Notes under the pieces: generated by a model
Databases searched by the model: none
Seen by the model: only the letters and a program-made list of their open reading frames with translations
Told to the model about the DNA's origin: nothing
Translations under genes and position numbers: made by a program
Shown: one piece after another, positions 49,220-60,209 of the stretch
How the letters are laid out: every line of letters starts with the position of its first letter
Position numbering within the stretch: position 1 is the stretch's first letter
From: Alisma plantago-aquatica
Taxonomy: Eukaryota; Streptophyta; Magnoliopsida; Alismatales; Alismataceae
Assembly (NCBI GenBank): GCA_963693085.1
Contig: OY856413.1
Coordinates: 101,630,801 to 101,694,800, forward strand
Length of the DNA: 64,000 nucleotides
Direction of reading: 5' to 3'

Positions 49220-52200
49220 ATAGATTGCACCAAGACGCCATATTGGTGTCTAAGTTTTTCTAAACAAATAGTATCTCTTGATATATCCATCAGTTGACAT
49301 ATTGGTGTCTAAGCCATTCTAAACAAATAGTGTCCCTTGATAGTATGGCCCAAACCACTCATATTTTACCCCTTCTCCTCTTTTATTTCTTTTATCATCA
49401 GGCAACTGAGTTTAAGTGGGATCTGAAACCGTCCACCATTATGTTGAAACTATGGATGCATAGTCGAGTTAGGTTACTACCATTATGTTAAGGCTCTTGT
49501 CCATTTAGAAGGAGATAAAATGATTTCTTTCATATTCCTTGATAACAACACTGTATGGATAAGGGGAATTGTGAAACTGAGGTGCCACTAGCACCAGCTA
49601 TACTTTTTTTATATTTTTCTAAGTACCTGAACTGAAAATATTTAGACTCTGCTTATTATCTTATCATAGCGTATGATGTGGAAAGAGAAGGTCTGGTAAG
49701 TTCCTTTCTCCAACTAATGATGCACCTGTTGCTTCATTTTTGTCTGTCACTGTGACAGAGTTCAACTTGTTTGTCATGATGTATGGCAAGTAGGTGTGCC
49801 AGACAAACCATAAACTCTAGCCTTGGTGATTGCTTCTTCTATATGCATCTCAGAAGAACTCTTGAGGATAGCAATTTTATATGGAATATTGCATATAATA
49901 TGAACCAAAAACCATACAAAATATGATTGATGCATAATTGACCATGTTAGTAGAAGTAGTACAGCAGCTGCTTCCGCTCTCTAGCTCTCCATGCAATAGA
50001 TTTTGGGGTATCTTTCTAGGACACATTCCTATAAACCATAGAGGATAAATTTATACATTGCCTATAATAGTTTTGGGATGTTTTTTATTTATCCAGTGAT
50101 ATTTATATCTTAGACAAACAGGTCTGTTTTATTACTATGAACAATATAATTTGTATACTATGCTCTCAGAGTTGTTGGCAACTATTTCCATTTCTCATGT
50201 GTGCCTTTATACCATTCAACAAGTGAACTCTTAGCTACTTGTTATATTTTCATTTCTTACATGAACAAATACTCACCTTTTTAATGTGTCCTCTTTTCCT
50301 TTAATTTCCTAAAACCATTATCCTAAAGAAGCTTCTCCAGGCCTTAGACACATGCAGGTCACGAGTCCCTACCAAATATCTAGATGTCCTCTCCACTCTC
50401 CTATCCCCACAGTAGTTGTAGGAATGAAAGGCGTTTCCCAAGAAAGCAGCTAGGATCTGGAGTAAAACTTCAATTTACAAATTTGCTCCTTTTGGAGGAA
50501 ATTAAGATCTTCCACCCAACATGCACATACACACTAAGTGATGTCTATAACTTCTCAAGGATGAAGGGTAAAAACTAAGAAGGATATTGAACATCTAGAG
50601 GTAATGCACCCTATTTGAGGATATGATATGATACTTTCCAACATTTGGAACATACCACTAGTTTGCATTTACATCAGGAACTTATCCAAGTTATGGCTTG
50701 TTGCATTTTCTATTTATAGAATTCGAAAGTAGCAAAGTGATGTATGTGATATTGGTGTAAGTCTCTACAGTGATTATCTTGACAACACGATCATTGTCAG
50801 AACCTATTTCCAGCTGGTGCTTTGTTTAGATATAGTTCCTTAATTACAGTGATGTGGATGCCAAATTGCATGCCATTTTATTTAACTTTCTCTAATCATA
50901 TATACAACTTGATGTTTTTCCAGGTCCCTTGTTGTTAAGAAGAGAAAAATGACTTTGGCTGGCCACACATAGAACACAAAGAGGTCCACATCTTCCTTTT
51001 CTTATGATGCTCCTTATTGATATTAAGCTAGTTCCGTCACTATTACATGTTCTTTTTTTGGGGTGTCCTAGAGTGTCTAAGTTGTTCTCAAACTTGGTCA
51101 AGAACTAATGTGTTCATTATCACTATGCTTGCTGAAGCCTGCATTTTGATGTTGTGGATTTGTTATGGTTTTAGTGTCAAGTGTTTTTGGATATTCTTTT
51201 TGTTCATGTTTCTATGGTTATAGATCATGAGTTTATTGGTTGGATTTCAATTTTGTATTCTAGTTGGGCTGACTACCTTGCTTCAGAAAGTTATTTGCTT
51301 TTCTTGTTTTCTGTTTTAGCTTTTACTAACTGATGCATTGTTTTTTATTTTTTGATTTATCTTTTACTGAGAGATGCCTATTCTATGATCTACAGAGGTT
51401 GGTTAGTCATGCTTTTATTACATGCAGTTGCATTGTATCACACCAAAGTCACCAAATAGTGGTCTATTCACAAAATAAGGTATCCCGACCATCCAAAAGA
51501 TGCAGGAGTAGAGGCAATCTGGTGTGCACTTCAAATCTATACCAGACTGGGATAAAGAGAGAGCAAACTATTTTCATAGGATTTTTCATATATTGACTTA
51601 TATATAACATCAGTAATGAGTCTATAATGTAATTTGACCATAAGGATGGGAAGTATTTGGCCTAGTTAAGCAATGTGAAGATAATAAGTTGTGCTGATGC
51701 AGTATGTTGATACTGACAATGTTTTGGGTTGTAGAAATTTTCGTGGGGTTCAATAACTTGTTCCCCACATTCGGAACTTAACAATATATCATACACCCTA
51801 TCGTTTAATCACAAACTAATACAAGGCGATTCATAAATCCACATGTTGTTTCTGCCATTTACAGTGCAAGCAAAAATTGTAACAGTAAGATTTTTAGTTC
51901 CTAACATATTTATGCAGCAAGAGTTTCATCCCAAGAATTAGTAACTCCAGGAAGGAAAAATTGCAATCTGTTCGATACCTCTGTTGAGTCTTTGATGATA
52001 TACCTAGATATATTCCTATCATCTCTATATTGTGAGAGAGTTATTATGTCCAATAGCTCAACTCGTGTACCCTAGTAGCACCTTCAGCCATAATATCTCT
52101 GAATTCATCCTGGATAACTCAATTTCAACTAGAAAGAGGGGAAGCATTATCACAAGTTCACCCAAGTTCAAATTCATTTAGCTGATTGTTATCCATTCCA

Positions 52201-52280
52201 GGTTCAGGTTACAAGTTGGAGGATTTTGATTGATTTGAAGTATGATACATCTTATGGTATGTCATTTCTTCTTATTTCTA
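49220..52280. other. CACTA interior, mostly unrecognised
   Basis: AT-rich with intron-like character. A 69-bp imperfect duplication containing ATATTGGTGTCTAAG...CTAAACAAATAGT is at about 49240 and 49303. Frames at 50384-50578 and 51333-51596 (plus) are not recognisable. Confidence 0.35.
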
Positions 52281-52292
52281 TTGCATCTGCAG

Positions 52293-52400
52293 GGAAATTC
52301 TGATGGTAAAAGTGTGGACTTACAGAGCCAGCACGCACAAGCTCCTCCATATTCTACATCTCAACCTGAGTACATTTGTGATAATCATATCTATACAAAG
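52293..52400 (+). other. Candidate captured exon, unidentified
   Basis: 108 bp (36 codons) open in one frame, bounded by a good acceptor (CTGCAG) and donor (AAAG|GTAAAA). It reads GNSDGKSVDLQSQHAQAPPY and continues open. Polypyrimidine sequence precedes the acceptor. The source gene is not recognised. Confidence 0.4.
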
Positions 52401-53555
52401 GTAAAATTCATAGATTTGCAAATCTATAATACCACCATATGAGTTTTGTAGTTTGTGCTAGTTTACTTTATTAACCTCGAATGAGCACGGTGGCTCTAAT
52501 GAAACTGTATATTACACTAAAATCTTTGCTTGACGTAATTTAATGGTATTCTATTTACTGTATATTCAAAGCTATTCAAAGATTGTCTTGGCTTGAAGAT
52601 ACATGTGTAGATCTGCAATTGTTAGATACTATAACAGGGCACTAGACATAGTGCATTTAATCCATATATCACAGAAAGGCTGAGCTTATTGAGGGGGGTA
52701 AAATGTGCTGCATTCTTCTACTACTCATTGCTGGACAACTTGGGGTGGTCTGTGAATAGTTGTGATTTCAGAGTAATCCTGGGTTGATGTAGTTGGTGTG
52801 GTGATTGGGACCCAGGTTTTCTGATGGGAGGCAATTCCTTGTCTCAACGGTGTCGTGGTGGATGGGCCTCCAATGGTGGACGATTATCCTAGAACAAGCA
52901 ATAAAAGATATTGGTAAATATTTATTGCCAATATTGCAGTAAAATATAAGAAATTTCTCTGCTTACCAAGTCTGCCATGCACAAGTTTGCATCCAGACAA
53001 GGGCGACTTATGTAGTTGGACTGGTTGTAACTTGTAGCAGGCTTAACAAACAGAATAATAATTGTTAATAACAGTTTGAAAGGATGGAGAAAAGCGTTTG
53101 AGGGAGTAAACTAAAATGACTTTTTATGTTTTCATTGAAAGGGATGTTAGTACCATGAAAAAGAATGCGCCTGATGTTCCTGGATATAATGGTTTAGGAG
53201 AAACAAAAATTTATTTGCAAATATATCATATTATTATGTTGTCAGTGCAAAATTTTGTGTTCTGACTTAGCTGTTAAGATGGAGTCAAGGCAGTGGTGAT
53301 ATTTTGAGTGCATCCAATTTATCTTTTAGGTTATGTGGGCATATGATTGCAGTCAGATTCAAACCCCACTGGGACCCATATCAACCATGCGGATGTGGTA
53401 AACATGGTAGATCATACATTGAGCGTGATCAAGAATTGCTCAATTTTCTTTTATATAACTGCATATGGTCTCATGTCTGTTTTACTTTTCAATTGATATT
53501 TTTTGTTGACAAAGAAATGTATATTGGCTCTCTGTGTACTGTCACATACATTATC
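52401..53555. other. CACTA interior between exon-like segments
   Basis: Mostly intron-like. A 87-codon plus-strand frame at 53304-53567 contains a short Cys cluster (PYQPCGCGKHG), but no family assignment is safe. Confidence 0.3.
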
Positions 53556-54060
53556 AGGGAAACCTAAAAGGCACCTCTTAACTACTGGATGGAGTGTGTT
53601 TGTGAGCACTAAACGTCTCGTTGCTGGTGATTCTGTCCTTTTCATAAGGTTGGCTTATATATCTATCTACATGATTTAGTTTTTTTATTATAATTCATAT
53701 TCTATAACTTTCACGTGTTTCCTTCTTCAACCCATCATATACATATCCTTAGAGATGAAAAGTCTCAACTTCTTTTGGGCATAAGACGGTCTAACAGACA
53801 GCAGACTGCTCTTTCATCTTCAGTCTTGTCTACTGATAGCATGCATATTGGTGTTCTTGCTGCTGCTGCTCATGCAACAGCAAATAATAGCCCATTTATG
53901 ATCTTTTACAACCCAAGGTAACCAACTAACCATGCGTTCTTGAATCTACATACAACTTCAATTGTTGACTTTTAATGACTTGGTGCTGTTCTAAACAGAG
54001 CAAGTCCTTCAGAGTTTGTAATTCCTCTGGCAAAGTACAACAAAGCCATGTATGCACAAG
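53556..54060 (+). pseudogene. Captured auxin response factor fragment (B3 domain)
   Basis: Three consecutive exons with intact-looking splice sites: 53556-53647, reading [20 protein letters not shown] then [11 protein letters not shown]; 53753-53917, reading [20 protein letters not shown] ... [16 protein letters not shown] ... FYNPR; and 53999-54060, reading ASPSEFVIPLAKYNKAMYAQ. Together these are the second half of the B3 DNA-binding domain and the start of the adjoining ARF region of plant auxin response factors of the ARF5/6/7/8 type, nuclear regulators that bind AuxRE promoter elements. The first half of B3 and the middle and PB1 regions are missing. The amino-acid pattern is well kept, so capture is fairly recent or the frame is constrained. 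Cyclin sequence follows 66 bp later. Confidence 0.88.
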
Positions 54061-54126
54061 TCCTTTAGAGTTTTTTTGACTTTTTCATTCCTGAATGATC
54101 TCAATTCGCTTTCGGTTTTGTTGCAG

Positions 54127-56414
54127 GGTATACGTGTAAGAGAGATTTTCTTATGGACATGCGTAGCGTTGGTGTTGTCGATGTTGACAGTAACCATGAA
54201 GACCCACAGCTCTGTGCCTCACATGCAAGTGACATCTACAAGCACTTACGGTTAGCTGAGGTTGGCCATTTTCATAAAATTTTAGTGTTCGCGCGTTTTA
54301 ATTCCTACTGTGACCTTTTCTTTCATGGGGATGTTCTTTCCTGCTGCTATTATTCTATTCTGGCTGCTCCCCTTTTGTGATGGCTGTTTATGGTTCTGCT
54401 TAGAGGATGCAATTGCCATCTTGATAGCCATGGTATCTGTTCGATGTTTGTGGCTGGTTGATAAATTGTTGCCTCTATGCTTCTCCTGCTGCTCCCCTCT
54501 CACTCTTGGAGTGATGGTCGAGCTTCTGTGATGGTTGTAGTCTGTCCTGTGCTATGATGCTCGGTTGTTGGCCTGGTCTTCTGGTTTATGTCTTCTTCTC
54601 ACTAGTGATGATTATTTGGTTGAGTGGATGGACTCTCCCTATTCTATATCTTTATGGGTTGGCTTTGTTCTTCTGTTTCTGCTGTTGTGTTCCTTCTCAT
54701 TCTTGGGGAAGCTCCTTCTTGCTGCTTTTATTTCTATCTGAGTGCTCCCTTTTTGTGTTGGCTGTTAGTGGTTTGTTTGGACCTGGAGGATGTAGCTGTT
54801 ACCTTGATAGTTATGGTCTCTATTCGATGCTCATGACTGGGTGCTGAGTTGTTGGCTCTATGTTGCTTTGGTGTTCCCCTCTCACTCTTGGAGTGATGGT
54901 CGAGTTGGGTTTTGATGGTTGGGTTTCGGGTCATCAGTGCTCTGTTCTATTGAGGTAGCTTTTTGTTGCTGCTCCCCTCTCACTCTTGGAGTGATGGTCG
55001 AGCTTCTGTGATGGATGTAGGCTGTCTTGGGCTATGATGTTTCGTTTGTTGGCCTAGTCTTCTGGTTTATGTCTTCTCTTTGGTGATGATTCGTTGGTTG
55101 AGTGGATGAACTCTTCCTATGCTATATGTTTGAGGGTTGGTTTTGTTCTTCTGTTCTGCTGTTGTGATCCTTTTCCTTCTTGGGGATATTCCTTCTTGCT
55201 GCTGGCTGTTAATGGTTTGTTTGGACCTGGAGGATGTAGCTGTGATAGTTATGGTCTATTTTCGATGCTTATGGCTGGTTGCTGAGTTGTTTGGCTCTAT
55301 GCTGCTTATGTTGCTCCCCTCTCACTCTTGGAGTGATGGTCGAGAATGGGTTTTGATGTATGGGTCTTGGGTCTTGGGTCTTTGTAGTAACTCCATAGTC
55401 TTTTTCCTATTGATTCATTCTTGTTTATAGTGGTTCTTTCATATTTTTCTGAAGTTGTTTTCTGTGTAATTTTTTGATAGACAAAGAAGAGGCATGCTGC
55501 CGATTTCATAGAAGCAACTCAAAAAGATATAAATGCAAGCATGCGTGTTATTCTAGTGGATTGGCTGGTTGAGGTGAATTACTTAACGTGATGGGTTTTG
55601 CATAAATTAGATTTTTTTTTTATTTTCATCTAACCTATATCCTCTTTCTATTGGAAGGTTTCTGAAGAATATAGGTTGGTTCCGGACACCTTATACTTGA
55701 CAGTTAATTACATTGATCGCTATATTTCTAGCAATGAAGTGAATCAACAGCGTTTGCAATTGCTCAGACTAGCTTGTATGCTAATCGCTTCCTAAGATTG
55801 ACCTTTGTCTATAATATTTCCTCCTGCCCACCATTTCTTCCATATGCTTAAAGAGATGAATTATTCTTTTGATGCAGAAAATCTGAAGAAATATGTGCTC
55901 CTCAGGTGGAAGAATTCTGCTATATAACTAATAACACTTACGTTAAGGAGGAGGTGAGAATTGATGTCCTTTACCGTGCTCGTCTTCACACTTCTATGTG
56001 TACCTAACAATGCCATATACATGTTCTGCAAATGGAAGCCGCTGTACTTAGACACCTCAAGTTTGACATGAATGCTCCAACAATGAAATGCTTTTTGAGG
56101 TATTCCACATTGCATTGATGTATATAACCCATGAACACTGCTTTAAAATTTTCTTAACTTGACCTTGACAAACCTTTTCTTCTTCTTCTATAATTATAGG
56201 AGATTCTTCCGTGTAGCTCAACAGTCAGAAGGGGTAAGCGTCTAGTTCTCACTGCTGTCACCTTTTAAATATAGTTCTGGTTTTTAAGTATTTATCCATA
56301 TTTTTGTTGCAGGTTCCTTCTCTGCAACTTGAATTCTTAGCTAGTTATATAGCAGAGTTGACACTCTTGGAGTACGGTTTTCTTTCGTATGCTCCATCGT
56401 TAATAGCTGCCTAA
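54127..56414 (+). pseudogene. Captured A-type cyclin gene fragment with introns
   Basis: At least seven exon pieces in correct order. 54127-54259 (VVDVDSNHEDPQLCASHASD then IYKHLRLAE); 55481-55573 (KRHAADFIEATQKDINASMR then VILVDWLVE); 55658-55793 (EEYRLVPDTLYLTVNYIDRY ... LACMLIAS); 55879-55953 (EEICAPQVEEFCYIT); 56023-56099 (MEAAVLRHLKFDMNAPTMKC); 56201-56234 (RRFFRVAQQSEG); 56313-56414 ([20 protein letters not shown] then [12 protein letters not shown], stop). This is nearly the whole cyclin N fold, including the MRxILVDWLVEV signature of CDK binding, and the beginning of the C fold of plant cyclin A. Most splice signals survive, but the donor after LIAS has become TAAG, and the C-terminal part is lost. 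The first intron holds a tandem repeat (54310-55360). Confidence 0.88.
54310..55360. repeat. Three imperfect tandem units in the cyclin intron
   Basis: CTCACTCTTGGAGTGATGGT recurs near 54501, 54882, 54981 and 55323, and GGATGTAGCTGT..ATAGTTATGGTCT-like text near 54409, 54789 and 55232. Units are about 380-440 bp, T/G-rich and without stops over long runs in places, which explains the hydrophobic Leu/Cys-rich frames here. Confidence 0.75.
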
Positions 56415-56840
56415 CGGTCTTCCTTACAAAATTTATACTACAGTCAATGAGGAAACCTTGGGTAAATAGTGAAAATAGGTCCAGCCGTCAGCTTGGTAGC
56501 ATTCTGCAGATCAATGCGAATGACAAAATGTAATATAGAGGTCATCATGTATAGGTAGGAGGTTATTCTTAAATGCAATGGGAGAAGAAAGCTTATGGAA
56601 TAGGTAAGTTATGAGTAGGAGAAACTATGTTTTCTTGTTTCTTTTGGGAGCTATATCTCAAAACTTGTATGTTTCTTTGTAGGTATCCATGGTGGTTCGC
56701 ACAAAGTGGATGCTACCATAAACTTGATGGTGCTTGATCCACAAATACAAAAGTACAGAACGTATAGATTATGAGAAGAAATGCCAATATGTTTTGATCC
56801 ACGGGATTCGCCAACCAAAACTAACCATACATGAACCTCT
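56415..56840. other. CACTA interior, unrecognised
   Basis: An open stretch about 56680-56765 reads GIHGGSHKVDATINLMVLDP in one frame after an acceptor-like TTGTAG, but I cannot assign it to a family. Confidence 0.3.
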
Positions 56841-56844
56841 ACAT

Positions 56845-57043
56845 GAGTTTGCCAACAGGAAAGGATGCAACTCGAGCTCTGGGAGTTGATGAGGACATGG
56901 CACATACCCCTATCATGTTTGGTATTGGAAGATTCACCCCTAAAGCTGAGATTCATAGGGCTGTTAAACTCACTGTGAATTAGGTGGAGGAACTAAGGGA
57001 GATGAGCCCTCTTTATATTGTGCTTTGTAGTCTGCAGTGGATA
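56845..57043 (+). pseudogene. Captured 3' end of cysteine desulfurase NFS1
   Basis: From about 56872 the frame reads [20 protein letters not shown] then [16 protein letters not shown], stop, VEELREMSPLY and, after another stop, LQWI. This is the conserved C-terminus of NFS1/IscS, the pyridoxal-phosphate enzyme that takes sulfur from cysteine for mitochondrial Fe-S clusters. The family usually has SIRFGIGRFTTEAE and NQVxxLREMSPLYE here. The PLP lysine and active cysteine regions are absent. A TAG replaces a Gln codon (CAG) after LTVN, and the last codons are altered, so it is a pseudogene piece. Confidence 0.82.
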
Positions 57044-57654
57044 GATGTAGTCAGAAGAAGATATTGTATACATGTGTCTTTTTTCCATGCATATTGTAAA
57101 ACAGGGGCCAGGTTAATGTCCTCCCCATGTGTACTCATTGTTCAAATATAAATGAAAGTATCATTGGTGACATTGTAAGCACAACTCGATCTTGAATAAC
57201 ATTCATCTGTTTTCTTATTGAAAACTACTCTATATTGGCAAGCGACTGACTAGATACATAATGTCTCTCACTACATATGTATGTATAGTACATGGTGTCT
57301 TTCACTACACACTAGCTATAATTACATGTGTAGCAAGTGCTAATTTTTGCTATACATGAACTACAAATACAAATTGTAACCAATGCCATCTCTCCCTACA
57401 TATCATAGGTACAAATTGAATTGTAGTCATACATTTGGCTACAATTGAAACTACATGTTTATGTGTAAGGACATTTTTACCTACAATTAGGGTTACATAT
57501 AAATTTGTAGCGAGAGGAATAACTAACTACAACTTTAAAAAATGTAGCCTAAACAATTAGCTACACGGGTATTAGCTATATATTATAAATGTAAGGATAA
57601 ATGTAGCCAAAGCTTTTAGCTACAAATTTTGGGGTTTTCGCTACAATTTTTTTT
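57044..57654. other. Right subterminal region of CACTA element
   Basis: From about 57280 the DNA is dense in TAGCTACA, TGTAGC and CTACAAAT words in both orientations, the usual transposase-binding subterminal region of CACTA elements. 57044-57280 resembles the 3' UTR of the captured NFS1 piece. Confidence 0.65.
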
Positions 57655-57683
57655 TGTAGTTAAAGACCATATTTTTCGTAGTG
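57655..57683 (-). repeat. Right terminal inverted repeat of CACTA element
   Basis: Ends ATTTTTCGTAGTG; the inverted reading is CACTACGAAAAATATGG. Confidence 0.85.
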
Positions 57684-57686
57684 AAT

Positions 57687-59520
57687 CTTATTCTGAGTGA
57701 CCTAACATGACCATCATACTTCTACTGTGAAAGTGCCTTTGACAAGGGATCGACAACATTGCTCTCAGTTGGAACTTTGCAAATCTTCACATCTCCACAT
57801 TACATGATCTCTCGTATGAGATGGAACTGTCTTTGCATATGCTGTGAGCACTAATGCAATCTGTGTTCCTTAGCTTGTGCAATATCTCCATTGTTGTCAC
57901 AATATAGCTCAATTGTGTCACTGCTGCTTGGAACAACCCCAAGTTTAGTGATGAACTTCTTGATCCGTACAACCTTCCTTTACTGCACTCGGTGCACCAA
58001 TATACTTGACCTCTGTTGTAGAATCAACAACTATCTCTTCCTTGGAACTCTTCCAACTTACAACTTTGTTGTTTAGGAAAAAAATGAATCCTGATTGTGA
58101 TTTGTAATCATCTCAATCAGTCTGGAAGCATGCATCGGTGTAGCATTTTACAGCCAACTCTTCCTCTCTTCTGTAGACCAAGAACCGATCCTTAGCCCTT
58201 CTCAAGTACTTGAGGATTTTCTTCACGCCTGTCTAGTGAGCATCACTTAGATATGACTGATATTTGCTCATCATGCTTAAAGCATATGAGACATCTGGAC
58301 GGGTTCACAAGATTGCATGCATGATTGATCCAGTTGTCGATGCATATGGAATCTCACTCATGCGTTCCCTTTCTTCATAAGAACTGGGACATTGACTCTT
58401 AGAGATGGTCACTCCATGAAACACTAGCACATTTCCTCTATTTGAGTTCTCCATTCTAAACTGCTTCAACACTTCAATGTATGTGCTCTGACTTAGTCCA
58501 AGAAGCCTTCAGGATCTATCTCTATAGATCTTTATCCCCAATATTTAGGATGCTTCTCCCAAATATTTCATAGAGAATGTATTTCTAAGCCATGCCTTTA
58601 CCTTTTGTAAAGTTGAGATGTCATTCCCCATCAATAGTATGTCATCTACATACAATTTAAGGAATGTCACTACAATCCCACTAAACTTCTTGTACACACA
58701 AGGTTCATCTTTATTTTGAGCAAAGACAAACTCTGTGATTGTCTCATCAAAATGAAGATTCCAGCTTTGAGTTGCTTGCTTCAATCTATAGATTGACCTT
58801 TGTAGATTACATACTCTATTAGCAAACTTTGTATCTATAAACCCCTCAGGCTGTGTCATGTACACATCCTCCACAAGATTCCCGTTAAGGAATGCAGTTT
58901 TAACATCCATTTACCAAATCTCATAGTCATGATAAGCAACAATAGCAAGCATGATCCTGATGGACTTAACCATGGCCACTGGAGAAAAGGTTTCATCATA
59001 GTAAATAACTTGAACTTCTCTGAAACCCTTTGCAAAAAAAATTCCCTTATACTTTTAAACTTTTCCATCTATGGCAGTCTTCTTCTTGAAGACTCACTTG
59101 CACCCTATGGATTTTACCCCTTCAGGTAGATCGACCAAAGTCCATACTTTATTGGTATACATTGATTCCATCTCAGATCTCATGGCCTCAAGCAATTTCT
59201 TAGAATATGTTCCCTCTATAGAATCTTTATAGGTAATTAGTTCATCATCTATGACCAATTCACTACCTTCCTGAGTTACAAGATATTCAAATCTCTCAAG
59301 TTCAAGCATGCCCTATTAGATCTACGAGGTCCTTGTGTTACTTTTGGAATTTGAGATTACACAACACCTTGTGAATCTTTTGGTTCATTTGAGATTACGC
59401 AACATGTAGTTCAACCTCTCCTTTCTCTAAAGGTCTATTTCCTTCACATTTGAACAAATGTGTGATCCACATCTGGTATCAAGTACCCATGATGAAGAAG
59501 TAGTGGAGTTAATCTCTATA
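57687..59520 (-). pseudogene. pol: Copia element 2 pol: protease trace, RT and RNase H
   Basis: On the minus strand, from high to low coordinates. A protease trace at about 59458-59520 reads WVLDTRCGSH, where active-site DTG has become DTR. RT N-terminal part is at 59309-59094 (EAMRSEMESMYTNKVWTLVD). RT core is at 58910-58545, with DVKTAFLNGN at the start and catalytic YVDD at residues 87-90 of that 121-codon stretch. RNase H follows at about 58500-57900 (CYTDA, DDYKSQSGF, WKSSKEE, STTEVKYI). Stops and frameshifts separate these. Only about 150 bp lies between the protease trace and RT, so integrase has been deleted. The CACTA element splits the 3' end. Confidence 0.85.
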
Positions 59521-59582
59521 ACATATATCCTAGAAGTAGATATCTCTATCCCTTGCTTCATCTTCTTAGGTTCCCTTATCCT

Positions 59583-60209
59583 TCACCTTACTTTGAGTGT
59601 AGAAGATTTGGACTTTAGCCTAGCCAAAAAATGCTTTTTGGCTTTGCCTTTGTCCTTGGACTCAACTCTGCTGATCACCATCATGGATTTGTCTATCTTC
59701 ATTTGTGCTTTGACATTTATCAATATGTCAAGAAACTCTGACAGTGGTCCATCCATGTTGCTCAAGTGATAACTGTCAATGAACCGACTGTATGATTTAG
59801 GCAATGAGTGAAAAATCATATATGTGGCCAACTCTTGACCCAAAGTAAATCCCAATTTCTCAAGATGCTCAATATGTATAATCATATTAAGCACATGGGG
59901 CTCTACTGGATCTCTCTCTGTCAGTTTGCACTCAAATAGAGCCTTATAGACATTATACCTTTCATGATTATCATGTTGTTCATGCAACTCATAGTTCATA
60001 CAACCTAACATAAGGTTCTTGATGTTCACAACATCATTGTCATGCTTCAAATAAGCATCCATGCCAGTCTTAGGTGAATTTGGAGTGGATATTGGCTCTG
60101 GTATTTCAGGATCATGCAGAACACTTCTCAAGGTCCTAAACCAGTTATGGAAATAAATCTCATTTAATTTGTCTAAACATGATGATTTGGTTTCCATTTG
60201 ATTATACAA
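59583..60209 (-). pseudogene. gag: Shortened copia Gag of element 2
   Basis: 208 codons from 60209; the likely native start is the sixth codon, METKSS. It aligns with Gag of element 1 (FHNWFRTLRSVL, DAYLKHDNDVVN, ERYNVYKALFECKLTERDPV, LGQELATYMIFHSLPKSYSR). It lacks about ten residues after RTLRSVL and about twenty after ELHEQHDN, and it ends before the CCHC zinc knuckle. Without the knuckle it could not package RNA normally, so it is a decayed gag. Confidence 0.85.

Larger units (their letters stand above)
45567..57683. mobile_element. Non-autonomous CACTA transposon carrying host gene fragments
   Basis: A 12,117-bp element with CACTACCAAAAAAATAGG at the left and the inverted CACTACGAAAAATATGG at the right, giving about 29 bp of imperfect terminal inverted repeat. 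The 3-bp target duplication is AAT (45564-45566, 57684-57686). Subterminal regions (45590-45740 and 57280-57660) are full of TAGCTACA/TGTAG words in both orientations, typical of CACTA elements. The matching region of copia element 1 (4127-4142) is the empty site: CATGAATC continues there without the insert. No transposase is visible. The interior carries exon pieces from several unrelated genes with introns kept, so capture was at the DNA level. Confidence 0.9.

Noticed and set aside
53330..53430. CXC domain of an Enhancer-of-zeste protein (PYQPCGCGKHG)
   Set aside because: Only one short Cys cluster; the following CxCxxxxxxC spacing of the CXC domain is absent.
54310..55360. Membrane protein suggested by Leu/Cys/Phe-rich frames
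   Set aside because: The frames follow a T/G-rich tandem repeat and are not bounded by exon signals.
45567..57683. A real gene-rich island with UPL, ARF, cyclin and NFS1 genes
   Set aside because: Every gene is a fragment with stops or frameshifts, and the whole block has transposon ends and an empty site in a related element.
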